35,639 nt of DNA from Paracoccaceae bacterium (lineage in GTDB: Bacteria > Pseudomonadota > Alphaproteobacteria > Rhodobacterales > Rhodobacteraceae): contig CACPPZ010000015.1 in NCBI GenBank assembly GCA_902635985.1, forward strand, positions 1 to 35,639. The letters are read 5' to 3'. Made by a program: the position numbers and the translations under genes. Below are positions 1 through 8,550 of the stretch, in pieces. Position 1 is the stretch's first letter, and each line of letters begins with the position of its first letter. The notes beneath the pieces are model-generated. The model worked only from the letters and a program-made list of their open reading frames with translations, ran no database searches and was not told the origin of the DNA.

Positions 1-81
1 GCGCGCAAATTCTTCTGCGGTGGCAGCTCCGATACCACGACTTGCACCAGTTACTATTACGGTTTTTCCATTTAAGCTCAT
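1..81 (-). CDS. SDR family oxidoreductase, N-terminal fragment (cut by window start)
   Basis: Only the first 27 codons are inside the window. They read MSLNGKTVIVTGASRGIGAA and onward. The TGASRGIG stretch at residues 11-18 is the TGxxxGxG dinucleotide-binding turn of the classical short-chain dehydrogenase/reductase Rossmann fold, following a first beta strand (KTVIVTG). The start is the ATG at 81-79. The catalytic Ser, Tyr and Lys lie outside the window, so substrate and cofactor preference cannot be judged. It is divergent from the DUF2125 gene across about 95 bases. The SDR assignment is firm; the specific function is unknown. Confidence 0.8.
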   Translation of the reverse strand, partial: MSLNGKTVIVTGASRGIGAATAEEFAR

Positions 82-176
82 TTTTTGGCCAAATTGTTTT
101 CGAATTAAAACTATCTGGGTTGACGATAGACTAAGCAACCCCCAGATTAAAGCATATGTTTTGGCAGAGAAAACTC

Positions 177-1706
177 ATGATACCTAAGAAACTACTTACA
201 ATTATTGTTCTTGTAATTTTTTCAGCTGGCTCCTCACACGCTTGGGCACAAATGAATGCCACAATAGTTTGGGATGAAATTAAACAAATTGCGTCTGAAA
301 ACGGATATAAAATTTCTGCTTTAATAAGCCAAAGTGAAAAAGGCATTAACGTCACGGACTTTACTTTAATTAACAAAGCTAATGAAACAACCGAAGTTGC
401 AACTGTCGAAATAGATTTATTAGATATACAGATTTTAGAAAGAAGTGATGGGTCTGTGGAAATTCGACCTGATTATGACCAAGAAATAACGATAAAATTG
501 TATGAAGGGCGCGAGGTTTCGTCATTTGTTTTGAAGCCTCTGAGCGATAATACAACTATGATAATCAGTGGAGAAGTCGGCGCTCCAGATTTTAAAATAA
601 ATTCCTCAACCTTAGGGCTGCAATTAAAAGAATACGATTTACCACCAAGATACCAAGGAAATGAATTTTTTGAGGCTAGCATAATTTTAAATGGATTGGT
701 TGCAAATCAAGCTTTTGCGGGAAAAATACAAGATAGTCCAAAAAGTTCATTCCAGGCAGGTTATATAAATCTGTTTTTGAACTATGATATACCAGCTGAG
801 CAAATGTCTGGACTTATCAGATATAATTTAGAGGACATATTAGTAATTTCTAGACAAGATAATTTAGTTTCAAATACTTCAGCAAATTTAACTAATTTAC
901 TAGAAACTGGTTATAATGCTTTAGGTTCTTATAGTGTTGGGGCAGGCTCTATTGAATTTGATTTTTCAAGTCCAGATGGTAATTTAAAGGGCAAATTAGC
1001 ATCCGAAAACTCTAATGTCAGTAGCAGTCTAACTCAGAATGGACTTCTTTTTGACGCATATTTTGCGAATGGACTTTTCAAGTTAAGCTCATCAGGAATG
1101 CCAATTCCAGTCGATATATCTTTTAAGAATGGAAACTATGGTTTTACTGTGCCAATTTTAAAACAAATGGAGTCTCAGAATTTTGGCTTACGACTTGGTG
1201 TCTCGGATCTTCTAATTGCACAAGATTTATGGGGATTAATAGATCCTAACAACAATCTTAAAAATGGCCCAATCAATGCGAAGATCGCTTTATCTGGCAA
1301 GGCTAAGTTGCTTGAAAATTTAACAGAATTCCGCCCTAACTTCAATGAAGAAAATAACTCGAATTCAATTCCCCTCGAAGTTGATGAGATGTTTCTTGAT
1401 AAATTAGATCTTTCCTTAATGGGAACATCCTTACAAGGTGAGGGAAGTGTTACTCTCGACAATGAAGATCAGATAACTTTCGATGGGTTCCCCAAGCCAG
1501 TTGGCTCATTTGAATTTGTCTTATCTGGTGTAAATGCACTTGTTGATAAACTAATAAGTAGCGGGTTTATCGATTCTGATACAGGAATGGGTGCAAGAAT
1601 GATGTTGAGTATGTTTACCATACCAACTGGTGAAGATGAGCTAAGTTCAAAGATAGAGTTTAACAGCCTTGGCCACATTTTAGCTAATGGGCAAAGGCTG
1701 AGGTAA
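177..1706 (+). CDS. DUF2125 domain periplasmic protein
   Basis: A roughly 509-residue exported protein of unknown function. Residues 1-25 form a signal peptide: two lysines, a hydrophobic core LLTIIVLVIF, then a small-residue region ending AWA before QMN. The long middle part is beta-rich and polar with no further membrane segment. The C-terminal part (near GVNALVDKLISSGFI, then GARMMLSMF, ending LANGQRLR) matches my memory of the end of alphaproteobacterial DUF2125 proteins. I chose ATG 177 over ATG 156 because it has a purine-rich AGAGAAA just upstream and gives a standard signal peptide. It lies 52 bases before pmbA in the same direction and may share its transcript. No enzymatic motif is seen. 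The family call is by recall of the C-terminal pattern, not a search. Confidence 0.72.
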   Translation: MIPKKLLTIIVLVIFSAGSSHAWAQMNATIVWDEIKQIASENGYKISALISQSEKGINVTDFTLINKANETTEVATVEIDLLDIQILERSDGSVEIRPDYDQEITIKLYEGREVSSFVLKPLSDNTTMIISGEVGAPDFKINSSTLGLQLKEYDLPPRYQGNEFFEASIILNGLVANQAFAGKIQDSPKSSFQAGYINLFLNYDIPAEQMSGLIRYNLEDILVISRQDNLVSNTSANLTNLLETGYNALGSYSVGAGSIEFDFSSPDGNLKGKLASENSNVSSSLTQNGLLFDAYFANGLFKLSSSGMPIPVDISFKNGNYGFTVPILKQMESQNFGLRLGVSDLLIAQDLWGLIDPNNNLKNGPINAKIALSGKAKLLENLTEFRPNFNEENNSNSIPLEVDEMFLDKLDLSLMGTSLQGEGSVTLDNEDQITFDGFPKPVGSFEFVLSGVNALVDKLISSGFIDSDTGMGARMMLSMFTIPTGEDELSSKIEFNSLGHILANGQRLR

Positions 1707-1758
1707 CTCTAGCTAATACCTTGAATGAAATGAACCCAACTGAGAAGAATGATTTAAA

Positions 1759-3108
1759 ATGATTCCTGATACTCTTGAGCTAGTTACTCAGAAATTGCTT
1801 GACCGTGCTAAATCGATGGGTGCAGATGAAGCAGACGTGATAGCCACTAAAGGGCAGTCAATAAATGTTGATGTTCGCAACGGGGCTTTAGAAAATGCTG
1901 ACCGCTCTGAAGGTGCAGAGGTAGGGTTGCGCGTACTGGTGTCGCAAAGGCAAGCAATCGTCTCATCATCTGATATATCTGATGCTACACTGGAACTCAT
2001 GGTGGAGCGCGCAATTGCTATGGCCAAGGATGCCCCTCAAGACAAATACGCAGGTCTGGCTAGTGTCAATCAGTTGGCTAAACAGCGAGATTTGTCTGAG
2101 TTGGAAATTTGTGACCCTGCCATTGAACCATCCCCGACTAAATTACAGGAACAGGCAGAAATAGCGGAGTCTTCTGCCTTGGAAGTGGGTGGTGTTTCTC
2201 AGGTATCTGGTGCTTCAGCATCTTATGGTAAATACTCTGTTTTTATGGCTGCCAGTAATGGTTTTACAGCTAATTATGACAGATCAAGTAATTCAGTTTC
2301 TTGTGTTGCAATTGCTGGCGAAGGCTCAGGTATGGAACGTGATTATGATGCGGATACACGCGTGTATCAGTCTGATCTAAGGCCATCTGATGAAATTGGC
2401 CGAACCGCTGGGTTGCGAGCTGTAGAACGTTTAAATCCCAGACGGCCAGCTACTGGTAATTACCCAGTAATATATGATGAAAGAATATCATCAGGTCTAG
2501 TTGGTCATTTTCTTAGCGCCATAAATGGAGCAGCAATCACCCGAGGTTCGAGTTGGCTGAAAGATTCATTAGGCAAGCAAGTTTTGCCAAGAACGTGTAA
2601 ATTGGTTGAAAACCCTCATCGCTTAAGAGCTGGGGGATCGAGGTTATTTGATTCAGAGGGTTTAGCCACAAAGAAGCGTGAGATTTTAAGTAAAGGCGTT
2701 TTGAACGGTTGGACATTAGATTTAGCTAGTGCAAGAAAATTGGGTATGACACCAACTGGGAACTCCTCAAGGAGTGTGAGTTCAAACCCTTCACCAACAA
2801 ATTGGAATATAGAACTCAGTTCTCCTGAAGATTACTGTGATAATTTATTAAGTGAGATGAGAAATGGTCTACTCGTTACATCTCTAATTGGCTCCACAAT
2901 AAATCCTAATACTGGCGATTACTCGCGAGGTGTCTCTGGATTTTGGGTAGAGGATGGTCAGATATGTTATCCAGTCAGTGAAATTACAATAGCTGGTAAC
3001 CTAAGAGATATGCTCAAAAAAGTTATACTCGGGAATGACGCTCAACGGCATCTTTCATATGTTGTACCTTCGATTTTAGTTGAGGATATGACGCTTGCAG
3101 GATCCTGA
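1759..3108 (+). CDS. pmbA: TldD/PmbA family metalloprotease subunit (PmbA/TldE type)
   Basis: A 449-residue member of the TldD/PmbA family. In the characterised Escherichia coli system TldD and TldE(PmbA) form a heterodimeric zinc protease that trims unfolded peptides, for example in microcin B17 maturation and CcdA turnover. The N-terminal part has the family pattern (a SINVDVRNGALENADRSEG-like strand, then GLRVLVSQRQAIVSSSD). The C-terminal part carries GVSGFWVEDGQICYPVSEIT followed by IAGNLRDML, a hallmark of PmbA. I see no HExxxH zinc motif, which fits the PmbA rather than the TldD subunit. Length is normal. Its 3' end overlaps the next gene by 14 bases, so the two are probably translationally coupled. 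The partner tldD is not in the window. Confidence 0.93.
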   Translation: MIPDTLELVTQKLLDRAKSMGADEADVIATKGQSINVDVRNGALENADRSEGAEVGLRVLVSQRQAIVSSSDISDATLELMVERAIAMAKDAPQDKYAGLASVNQLAKQRDLSELEICDPAIEPSPTKLQEQAEIAESSALEVGGVSQVSGASASYGKYSVFMAASNGFTANYDRSSNSVSCVAIAGEGSGMERDYDADTRVYQSDLRPSDEIGRTAGLRAVERLNPRRPATGNYPVIYDERISSGLVGHFLSAINGAAITRGSSWLKDSLGKQVLPRTCKLVENPHRLRAGGSRLFDSEGLATKKREILSKGVLNGWTLDLASARKLGMTPTGNSSRSVSSNPSPTNWNIELSSPEDYCDNLLSEMRNGLLVTSLIGSTINPNTGDYSRGVSGFWVEDGQICYPVSEITIAGNLRDMLKKVILGNDAQRHLSYVVPSILVEDMTLAGS

Positions 3109-3874
3109 TCTTAACCTCCTAATAATAGCAGCTCAAAAAGCTGGCGAATTAGCAAAAAATTATGACTTAAAAACTCTTAAAGTTTGGGAGAAAGAGGGTG
3201 CTGCAGGTCCAGTGACTGAGGCAGACATTGAAATAGATAGAATGCTGTTTCAATACTTAACTGCAGCGAGACCAGACTATGGTTGGTTATGTGAGGAAAG
3301 CAAATATGATTTTCCACATTATGAGAGAGCGTGTTCTTTTGTGATTGATCCCATAGATGGAACTAGAGATTTTATCAAAGGAGGTAACAACTGGTCACAT
3401 TCTTTTGCCGTTGTTAAAAATGGTAAAGTAAGTGCCGCAGTTGTCTATGTACCACGACAAGACTTACTTTTCTCAGCATATCTTGGTGGCGGTTCTTGGT
3501 TAAATGGTGAGAGAATTCAAATAAAGGCAATAAACAAGAGTGGTGAGTTTGATTTAATCGCCGCTAAGTTGGTTGAGGATGATAAAATATGGAAGTTAAA
3601 TTCAAAGCCGAAATTCAATCGAGAACATAAGCCTTCTATTGCATTTAGAATGGCCAGTGTGTCTCGGGGAAAATACCATGCAATGATGACATTGAGAGAC
3701 TCCTGGGAATGGGATGTATGTGCAGGGACCCTTTTAATAACAGAGTCAGGCGGGATTGTATTAGATCGCTATTTAACGCAGCCTATTTTTAATACAAAAA
3801 GACAAAAGACCAGCGGTATAATAGCCGGTACTGCAGAGGTGGTTGATTTAATTGGATCTACTCTAAATCTTTAA
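3095..3874 (+). CDS. cysQ: Inositol monophosphatase superfamily, CysQ-type 3'(2'),5'-bisphosphate nucleotidase
   Basis: A 259-residue magnesium-dependent phosphatase. The family's metal-site motifs are all present: EE at residues 67-68, DPIDGT at 85-90, and WDVCAG with D206, followed by ESGG. CysQ enzymes remove the 3'-phosphate of PAP left over from sulfate assimilation. Inositol monophosphatase or another small phosphomonoester role cannot be excluded. The start is TTG at 3095, inside the end of pmbA: GAGGA at 3082-3086 sits 8 bases upstream, and there is no better in-frame ATG. The 3' end overlaps the convergent chrR gene by 12 bases (3863-3874). Confidence 0.86.
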   Translation: MQDPDLNLLIIAAQKAGELAKNYDLKTLKVWEKEGAAGPVTEADIEIDRMLFQYLTAARPDYGWLCEESKYDFPHYERACSFVIDPIDGTRDFIKGGNNWSHSFAVVKNGKVSAAVVYVPRQDLLFSAYLGGGSWLNGERIQIKAINKSGEFDLIAAKLVEDDKIWKLNSKPKFNREHKPSIAFRMASVSRGKYHAMMTLRDSWEWDVCAGTLLITESGGIVLDRYLTQPIFNTKRQKTSGIIAGTAEVVDLIGSTLNL

Positions 3875-4519
3875 AAATGGCTGCACTAACTTGTGTATGA
3901 ATGTTTGGAACTTCAAAGGAGCATCTGTAACTGCTAAACAAATACAATCTTCGCCTTCTACTGCTATTGGTTGGTGGTCAAGATCTTCATCTGCCAGTTC
4001 AACATCACCTGGTCCAAAGCGTGCAACTTCGTCTTCAAAGGCGCCTTTCAATACCAAAGTAAGTTCATTACCGTTATGGCTGTGATGAGGAACTGCGGTG
4101 CCAGCAGGTATGTAAAGTAGCCTGGCAGTCGAATTTCCGGATGTTTTTAAAAGCGACTGCTTCACGCCCAATCCGATCGGCCGCCATTTTATATCTTGTA
4201 GCGATCCACCAATGTAATCACTCAGAGCTGATGGAACATCTGATGCGACTCTCTCAGAAATTTGTGTAGTTTGGGTCGGTTGATTTTTTATTAATGCCAT
4301 AACACTTTCAAAACTGTCGTCACCCATTTCTTCTGGATCAGATACGTCTAATAATGCACCGCCCACTGCTTCATAACTCTCTAGAGCGGCTCTACAGTCG
4401 TCACACATTGAAATATGGGTAGCAACTGCAAGTGAGAATGCTTCGCACAGTGTCCCATTAGTATATCTCATAAGTAAATCTTCACTTAAATGATGCTTAA
4501 TTTTGTTATCGTTTTTCAT
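3863..4519 (-). CDS. chrR: ChrR-type zinc anti-sigma factor with C-terminal cupin
   Basis: A 218-residue anti-sigma factor. The N-terminal zinc-binding anti-sigma domain shows H10, H35, C39 and C42, equivalent to H6, H31, C35 and C38 of Rhodobacter sphaeroides ChrR. The C-terminal cupin-like domain has H146, H148, E152 and H182, matching that protein's second zinc site (H141, H143, E147, H177). In R. sphaeroides ChrR holds the sigma factor RpoE inactive until singlet oxygen or organic hydroperoxides trigger its release and degradation. The gene begins two bases after the rpoE stop with GGGA just upstream, so the pair is cotranscribed and probably translationally coupled. Because all eight ligands are kept, I expect a functional singlet-oxygen-type sensor. 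The equivalence rests on remembered residue numbering with a constant offset of 4 to 5. Confidence 0.95.
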   Translation of the reverse strand: MKNDNKIKHHLSEDLLMRYTNGTLCEAFSLAVATHISMCDDCRAALESYEAVGGALLDVSDPEEMGDDSFESVMALIKNQPTQTTQISERVASDVPSALSDYIGGSLQDIKWRPIGLGVKQSLLKTSGNSTARLLYIPAGTAVPHHSHNGNELTLVLKGAFEDEVARFGPGDVELADEDLDHQPIAVEGEDCICLAVTDAPLKFQTFIHKLVQPFLKI

Positions 4520-4521
4520 AT

Positions 4522-5115
4522 TTATCCCATTGCATGACGCAATCTCTCTAAGGCTAATCTAATTCTAGATTTGATTGTGCCAAGAGGCAATCCTGTTTCA
4601 AGTGCTATTTCGCTATGCGATAACTCTTTAAAAAAGGCTTTTTCAACCAATTGGCGCTGTTTTTCTGGAAGATTTTGAATTGCATCTGCTAAAACTTCAG
4701 ATTGTTGTTTCAGTTCCAGGGCTTCTTCTTGTGCAGGCTCTATTTCATTGGGCCAGGTTAACTCATCAGGCTCGGGTCTACGAATTTTCCTTAATGCGTC
4801 AATCCGTTTATTTCTAGCGATTGTAAAAATCCAAGTAGATGCGCTTGCTCGGGTTGGATCAAAGAGCTTTGCCTTCTTCCAAACCGTTGCCATTGCTTCC
4901 TGACTACACTCTTCTGCCATTGTTGAATCCGCACCCGCCTTCATCAAGAACGATTTTATTCTGGGCGCAAAATGGTTAAACAAATGTCTGAAAGCAACGC
5001 GATCTTCTGCCTCGCTTATCATCAACAAAAGCTCTTCCCAATCATGGCTCTTATTTTCTTCCAATATCCGTGGTCCCATGCCAGCAGCGTACTCGTGAAC
5101 GCTAACACTACTCAT
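4522..5115 (-). CDS. rpoE: ECF RNA polymerase sigma factor, ECF11/RpoE type
   Basis: An extracytoplasmic-function sigma factor of about 197 residues with this start. Region 2 is clear (FLMKAGADSTMAEECSQEA, then TVWKKAKLFDP and STWIFTIARNKRIDALRK), as is region 4 (LPEKQRQLVEKAFFKELSHS, then GTIKSRIRLALERLR). The AEECSQEAMATVW segment closely resembles R. sphaeroides RpoE, and chrR follows directly. The open frame extends upstream to 5292, into the divergent operon, and that upstream part does not look like a sigma factor. ATG 5115, ATG 5079 (185 residues, closest to the 181-residue R. sphaeroides protein as I recall it) and ATG 5163 are all possible. None has a strong ribosome binding site, so the start is uncertain. 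Probably autoregulated, as in the R. sphaeroides system. Confidence 0.93.
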   Translation of the reverse strand: MSSVSVHEYAAGMGPRILEENKSHDWEELLLMISEAEDRVAFRHLFNHFAPRIKSFLMKAGADSTMAEECSQEAMATVWKKAKLFDPTRASASTWIFTIARNKRIDALRKIRRPEPDELTWPNEIEPAQEEALELKQQSEVLADAIQNLPEKQRQLVEKAFFKELSHSEIALETGLPLGTIKSRIRLALERLRHAMG

Positions 5116-5165
5116 TCCCGATTGCGAGTAGGGATTTTCAATATCGTCGAATAATTTTAACATAT

Positions 5166-5197
5166 TGTTTATTCGCGAAAACTTATTATTTGGATCA
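5166..5197 (-). promoter_or_regulatory. Possible ECF11-type promoter for rpoE-chrR
   Basis: Reading the minus strand, TGATCC (5197-5192), a perfect match to the ECF11 -35 element I recall, is followed after 20 bases by TAAACA (5171-5166). The spacing is two bases longer than the usual 18, and the -10 is only a partial match to TAAGAA. If used, transcription would start near 5160 and would exclude the ATG at 5163, supporting one of the later sigma-factor starts. Tentative. Confidence 0.35.
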
Positions 5198-5210
5198 AAA
5201 ATTTTTTGTT

Positions 5211-5240
5211 TCATCCAAATGGCGTCTTGAATCGTAAGAA
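5211..5240 (+). promoter_or_regulatory. ECF11 (RpoE)-type promoter of the flavoprotein operon
   Basis: TCATCC at 5211-5216, an 18-base spacer and TAAGAA at 5235-5240 match the R. sphaeroides RpoE consensus as I remember it (TGATCC, about 18 bases, TAAGAA) with a single mismatch in the -35. It lies 25 bases before the ATG of the flavoprotein gene and points towards it, in the divergent region next to rpoE. This links the four-gene operon to the neighbouring sigma factor. Confidence 0.7.
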
Positions 5241-5264
5241 CAAACAAAAATACCGGAGAATAAT

Positions 5265-6560
5265 ATGAATTTTGTCGCGACACCCAGCCCAATTAAAATT
5301 GCAGTAATAGGGGGTGGCATCTCTGGTATGGGGGCAGCCTATCAGCTGTCTAACTTTGGTAAAGTGACGTTATTTGAATGCGAGCATAGATTAGGTGGCC
5401 ATGCCAGAACAGTGTTAGCTGGGAAGCGTGGCGACCAACCAGTCGACACTGGGTTTATTGTATTCAACAAAATTAATTACCCCCATTTAATTACGCTTTT
5501 TAAAGAACTCAATGTTCCAATTTGTCATAGTAACATGAGTTTTGGCGCATCAGTTCGTGGGGGTGAAGTTGAGTATGGTTTACGGAATTTTCAATCGTTG
5601 TTTGCTCAACCAAAAAATTTCGCAAACATAAACTACCTCAAAATGTTATTGGATATTTTAAAGTTTAACAAAAATGCAGTTTCATTAGCGACTGATACTT
5701 CAATCACTATAAGAGAGTTGTTAAATCTATTGGGTACGGGCGACTGGTTTAGGGACTACTATCTTCTTCCTTTTTCAGGAGCCATTTGGTCGACACCCAA
5801 AGACAAAATACTTGATTTCCCAGCTCATTCGATGATCGGCTTTTTTGAAAATCATGCGCTCTTAAGCCGCACCGGCCAGCATCAATGGTTTACGGTAAAC
5901 GGCGGGTCGGTACAATACGTGGATCGGCTTAATAGAGAATTAGTTAATCGAAATGTTGAGCTGCGTTTGGGTGATCCAATTAAAGAGGTACGCCGAAGTC
6001 CATTTGGTGTCCAGATTTTAAGCCAAAAGAGTGAAACAGAATTCTTTGATCACGTAGTATTTGCTACCCATTCTGATGATACCCTTAAGATGCTTGCAGA
6101 CCCCAGTATAGCTGAGGCTACAGCCTTGGGTGCCATAAAATACCAACCTAACCGAGCGGTGTTGCACCATGATCAAAATGTGATGCCAAAAAATAGAAAT
6201 TGCTGGGCAAGTTGGGTATACACAGAGGATAAGAAAGCATCACTTGACCCAATAGGGTTAACTTACTGGATGAATTCTCTTCAACCAATTCCTGAGGCAG
6301 ATCCAATGTTCGTTACCTTAAATTCAAAAAACAAAATTGATCCTTACAAGATTTATGATGAAGTAACTTTTATGCATCCAGTTTATGACTTGCCTGCATT
6401 AAAAGCTCAGAAAAATCTTGCAGAAAATAATGGTAAGAAAAACACGTGGTTTTGTGGGGCATGGATGAAAAATGGATTTCATGAAGATGGATTGGCTTCA
6501 GCAATAGATGTTGTGGCTAAATTTTCAGATAAAATATCAGTAAAGATTGCGGCACAATGA
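5265..6560 (+). CDS. FAD-dependent amine-oxidase-like flavoprotein of the RpoE regulon
   Basis: A 431-residue flavoprotein. GGGISG at residues 16-21 is the Rossmann GxGxxG, followed by the acidic ribose-binding residue E38 and GGHARTV, typical of the amine oxidase/phytoene desaturase superfamily. The C-terminal part has a matching FAD-contact segment (WFCGAWMKNGFHEDG). The start is ATG 5265, with GGAG at 5255-5258. Homologues sit beside DUF1365 genes in RpoE-ChrR loci. In R. sphaeroides a flavoprotein of such an operon (UfaD, as I recall) takes part in furan fatty acid formation. It shares a 4-base ATGA overlap with the next gene. The exact substrate here is inferred only, since the expected partner methyltransferase is absent. 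Confidence 0.85.
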   Translation: MNFVATPSPIKIAVIGGGISGMGAAYQLSNFGKVTLFECEHRLGGHARTVLAGKRGDQPVDTGFIVFNKINYPHLITLFKELNVPICHSNMSFGASVRGGEVEYGLRNFQSLFAQPKNFANINYLKMLLDILKFNKNAVSLATDTSITIRELLNLLGTGDWFRDYYLLPFSGAIWSTPKDKILDFPAHSMIGFFENHALLSRTGQHQWFTVNGGSVQYVDRLNRELVNRNVELRLGDPIKEVRRSPFGVQILSQKSETEFFDHVVFATHSDDTLKMLADPSIAEATALGAIKYQPNRAVLHHDQNVMPKNRNCWASWVYTEDKKASLDPIGLTYWMNSLQPIPEADPMFVTLNSKNKIDPYKIYDEVTFMHPVYDLPALKAQKNLAENNGKKNTWFCGAWMKNGFHEDGLASAIDVVAKFSDKISVKIAAQ

Positions 6561-7312
6561 GTAACGTAGAGTATGTTGATGCGCAAACCTGGCATGAGCG
6601 GGAGGGCAATCTAGAAAACGCTTTCAAATATAAAGTTGGATTTGTATTGCTAGATCTCGACAAGAATGTGGAAGGCCCGGCTTTTTTTTCTAGAACTTCA
6701 GGAAAGTTTTTTGGTGTTTTGGACAGTGACTATGGTGGCCACCCAGGCGCCGGCAGGAGTAGTAAGTGGGTAAGAGAAGTAGTAGCAGATCACGGGCTCA
6801 ACGGTGTCGATAAAATATTACTCCTTGCGCAACCTAGAGTATTTGGTCACATATTTAATCCGGTAAGCTTCTGGCTTTGTTATAAAAAAAATGACAGTTT
6901 AATAGCGGTAATTTCTGAAGTTACAAATACCTTTGGTGATAGACATTGGTATATTTCATACAATAATGATCAGTCTGAAATTTTGCCTAAACATCGTTTA
7001 AAAGCAAAGAAGATTTTTCATGTTTCTCCATTTCAGCCAATTGATGGTCAATATGAATTTAGGTTTGACATAAAAAACGATAAAATTGGTATTTGGATAG
7101 ATCTTAACTACCGGCATGGAGGGATCAAAACTAATCTCATCGGGAGTAGGAGTAAATTAACCAATCTGGAGATCGTGAAGTCGATAATTTCTCGGCCTCT
7201 TGGTTCTAGGCGAGTGCTTGGTTTGATTCATTGGCAAGCACTCAAGTTATGGTTTAAGGGTGCACGTTACCGAACTCGGCCAGAACCTCCGAAAATTGAT
7301 GTCAGTCAATGA
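6557..7312 (+). CDS. DUF1365 family protein
   Basis: A 251-residue protein of the DUF1365 family, whose biochemical function is unknown to me. Diagnostic segments are QPRVFGHIFNPVSFWLCY, EVTNTFGDRHWY and KIFHVSPFQPIDGQYEFRF, in the usual order. There is no signal peptide or clear membrane span. DUF1365 genes are regularly found between an FAD oxidoreductase and a cyclopropane-fatty-acid-synthase-like gene, which suggests a role in fatty acyl or membrane lipid modification. It overlaps both neighbours by 4 bases (ATGA at 6557 and at 7309), so the operon is tightly coupled. Confidence 0.88.
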   Translation: MSNVEYVDAQTWHEREGNLENAFKYKVGFVLLDLDKNVEGPAFFSRTSGKFFGVLDSDYGGHPGAGRSSKWVREVVADHGLNGVDKILLLAQPRVFGHIFNPVSFWLCYKKNDSLIAVISEVTNTFGDRHWYISYNNDQSEILPKHRLKAKKIFHVSPFQPIDGQYEFRFDIKNDKIGIWIDLNYRHGGIKTNLIGSRSKLTNLEIVKSIISRPLGSRRVLGLIHWQALKLWFKGARYRTRPEPPKIDVSQ

Positions 7313-8550
7313 AACAGGCCCAACATCGCTTTTCAAGCCTTGCTTTTGTTATTGGTATGGCGGGGCTACCAGTATACATACATGCACCTAAATACTTCGT
7401 AGATGTATACGGAATAAGTTTAGTAACGATGGGGTTTATAATATTTTTTTTGCGTCTTGTTGATGTTTTTCAAGATCCACTACTAGGGATTATTGCTTCA
7501 AAAACTACCCACTTTGGTGCGCTACCAATAGCATTATCAGTGGTTGCAATGTGTGTCGGAATGATAATGTTATTCGCAATACACAGCCCGGTATCACCAT
7601 CACTGTGGTTTTCTATTTCACTTTTTCTTGTATTTTCAGGTTTTAGCTTTGCATATATTCGCTCTTATGCTCAGGGCTTAATAAATTTGGGAGCGAAGGA
7701 TCAAATTCGGTTAGCGCGATGGCGTGAAGTTGGAACAACTTTAGGGATTTGTGTTGCAGCAATTTTACCCACTACTTTACTATTAGTTTCAGCTGATGGA
7801 TATCCACTGTTCGCGATATTTTTCTGCCTCACAGCTATCCTAGCACTTATGCATGTTTGGTCTCAATTTCCTGCTTCTAATTCCTTTCAGGATAGTCAGA
7901 GCTCTTTTTCTAGCTTGCTAAGTGCAACCAGAAACTTACGAATCAGAAATTTGCTATTTCTTGCATTGGTAAATTCAAGCCCCGTTGCTCTCAGTTCCAC
8001 TCTTTTTTTGTTCTTTGTCGAAAGCCGTTTAAACGCACCTGACTGGGCAGGAATTTTTCTAATATTATTTTTCTTGGCAGCTGCAATAGCTACCCCCTTC
8101 TGGACAAAATTGGCAGATATTCATGGCGTCTTTAAAATTTTAAAAATATCTATGCTCTTATCAATCATTTCATTTTTTGGAGCCACGTTCTTAGCAGAGG
8201 GTGATGGATTAATTTTTTCTGTCATTTGTTTATTAAGTGGTGCAACTGTAGGAGCCGATCTTGCGCTATTACCGGTATTGTTTGCTCGCCAGATAGAAAA
8301 CAGCAGTATAGTCCCCGACCTTGGATTCAGTCTTTGGAACTTTGTGTCAAAGGCAACCTTAGCCTTTGCAGCAGTTATTTCTCTCCCATTACTGGAGCTC
8401 GTTGGTTTTAATTCGAGTGGGCCAAATTCTGAAAATGCTTTATTAGCGCTTACTTTCGGTTATGCAATTTTACCTTGTATCTTGAAATGCATATCAATTT
8501 TTTTACTTTTTAAAATTATGCGCGATGAGGTGCAAATTTCTCATGCGTGA
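7309..8550 (+). CDS. MFS carrier of the GPH (glycoside/cation symporter-like) type
   Basis: A 413-residue inner-membrane carrier with about 12 hydrophobic segments. RLVDVFQDPLLG near residues 50-60 corresponds to the RxxDxxxDP motif after the second helix of GPH-type (MFS_2) transporters. Similar transporters accompany the flavoprotein and DUF1365 genes in RpoE-ChrR regulons. Sugar, lysolipid or lipid-precursor transport are all possible; nothing in the sequence settles the substrate. The start overlaps the preceding stop (ATGA), and its end overlaps the next gene. Confidence 0.83.
   Translation: MKQAQHRFSSLAFVIGMAGLPVYIHAPKYFVDVYGISLVTMGFIIFFLRLVDVFQDPLLGIIASKTTHFGALPIALSVVAMCVGMIMLFAIHSPVSPSLWFSISLFLVFSGFSFAYIRSYAQGLINLGAKDQIRLARWREVGTTLGICVAAILPTTLLLVSADGYPLFAIFFCLTAILALMHVWSQFPASNSFQDSQSSFSSLLSATRNLRIRNLLFLALVNSSPVALSSTLFLFFVESRLNAPDWAGIFLILFFLAAAIATPFWTKLADIHGVFKILKISMLLSIISFFGATFLAEGDGLIFSVICLLSGATVGADLALLPVLFARQIENSSIVPDLGFSLWNFVSKATLAFAAVISLPLLELVGFNSSGPNSENALLALTFGYAILPCILKCISIFLLFKIMRDEVQISHA

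Noticed and set aside
5116-5292. N-terminal extension of the sigma factor into the divergent operon
   Set aside because: The extra residues do not resemble sigma region 2, overlap the divergent gene start and cover the likely promoters.
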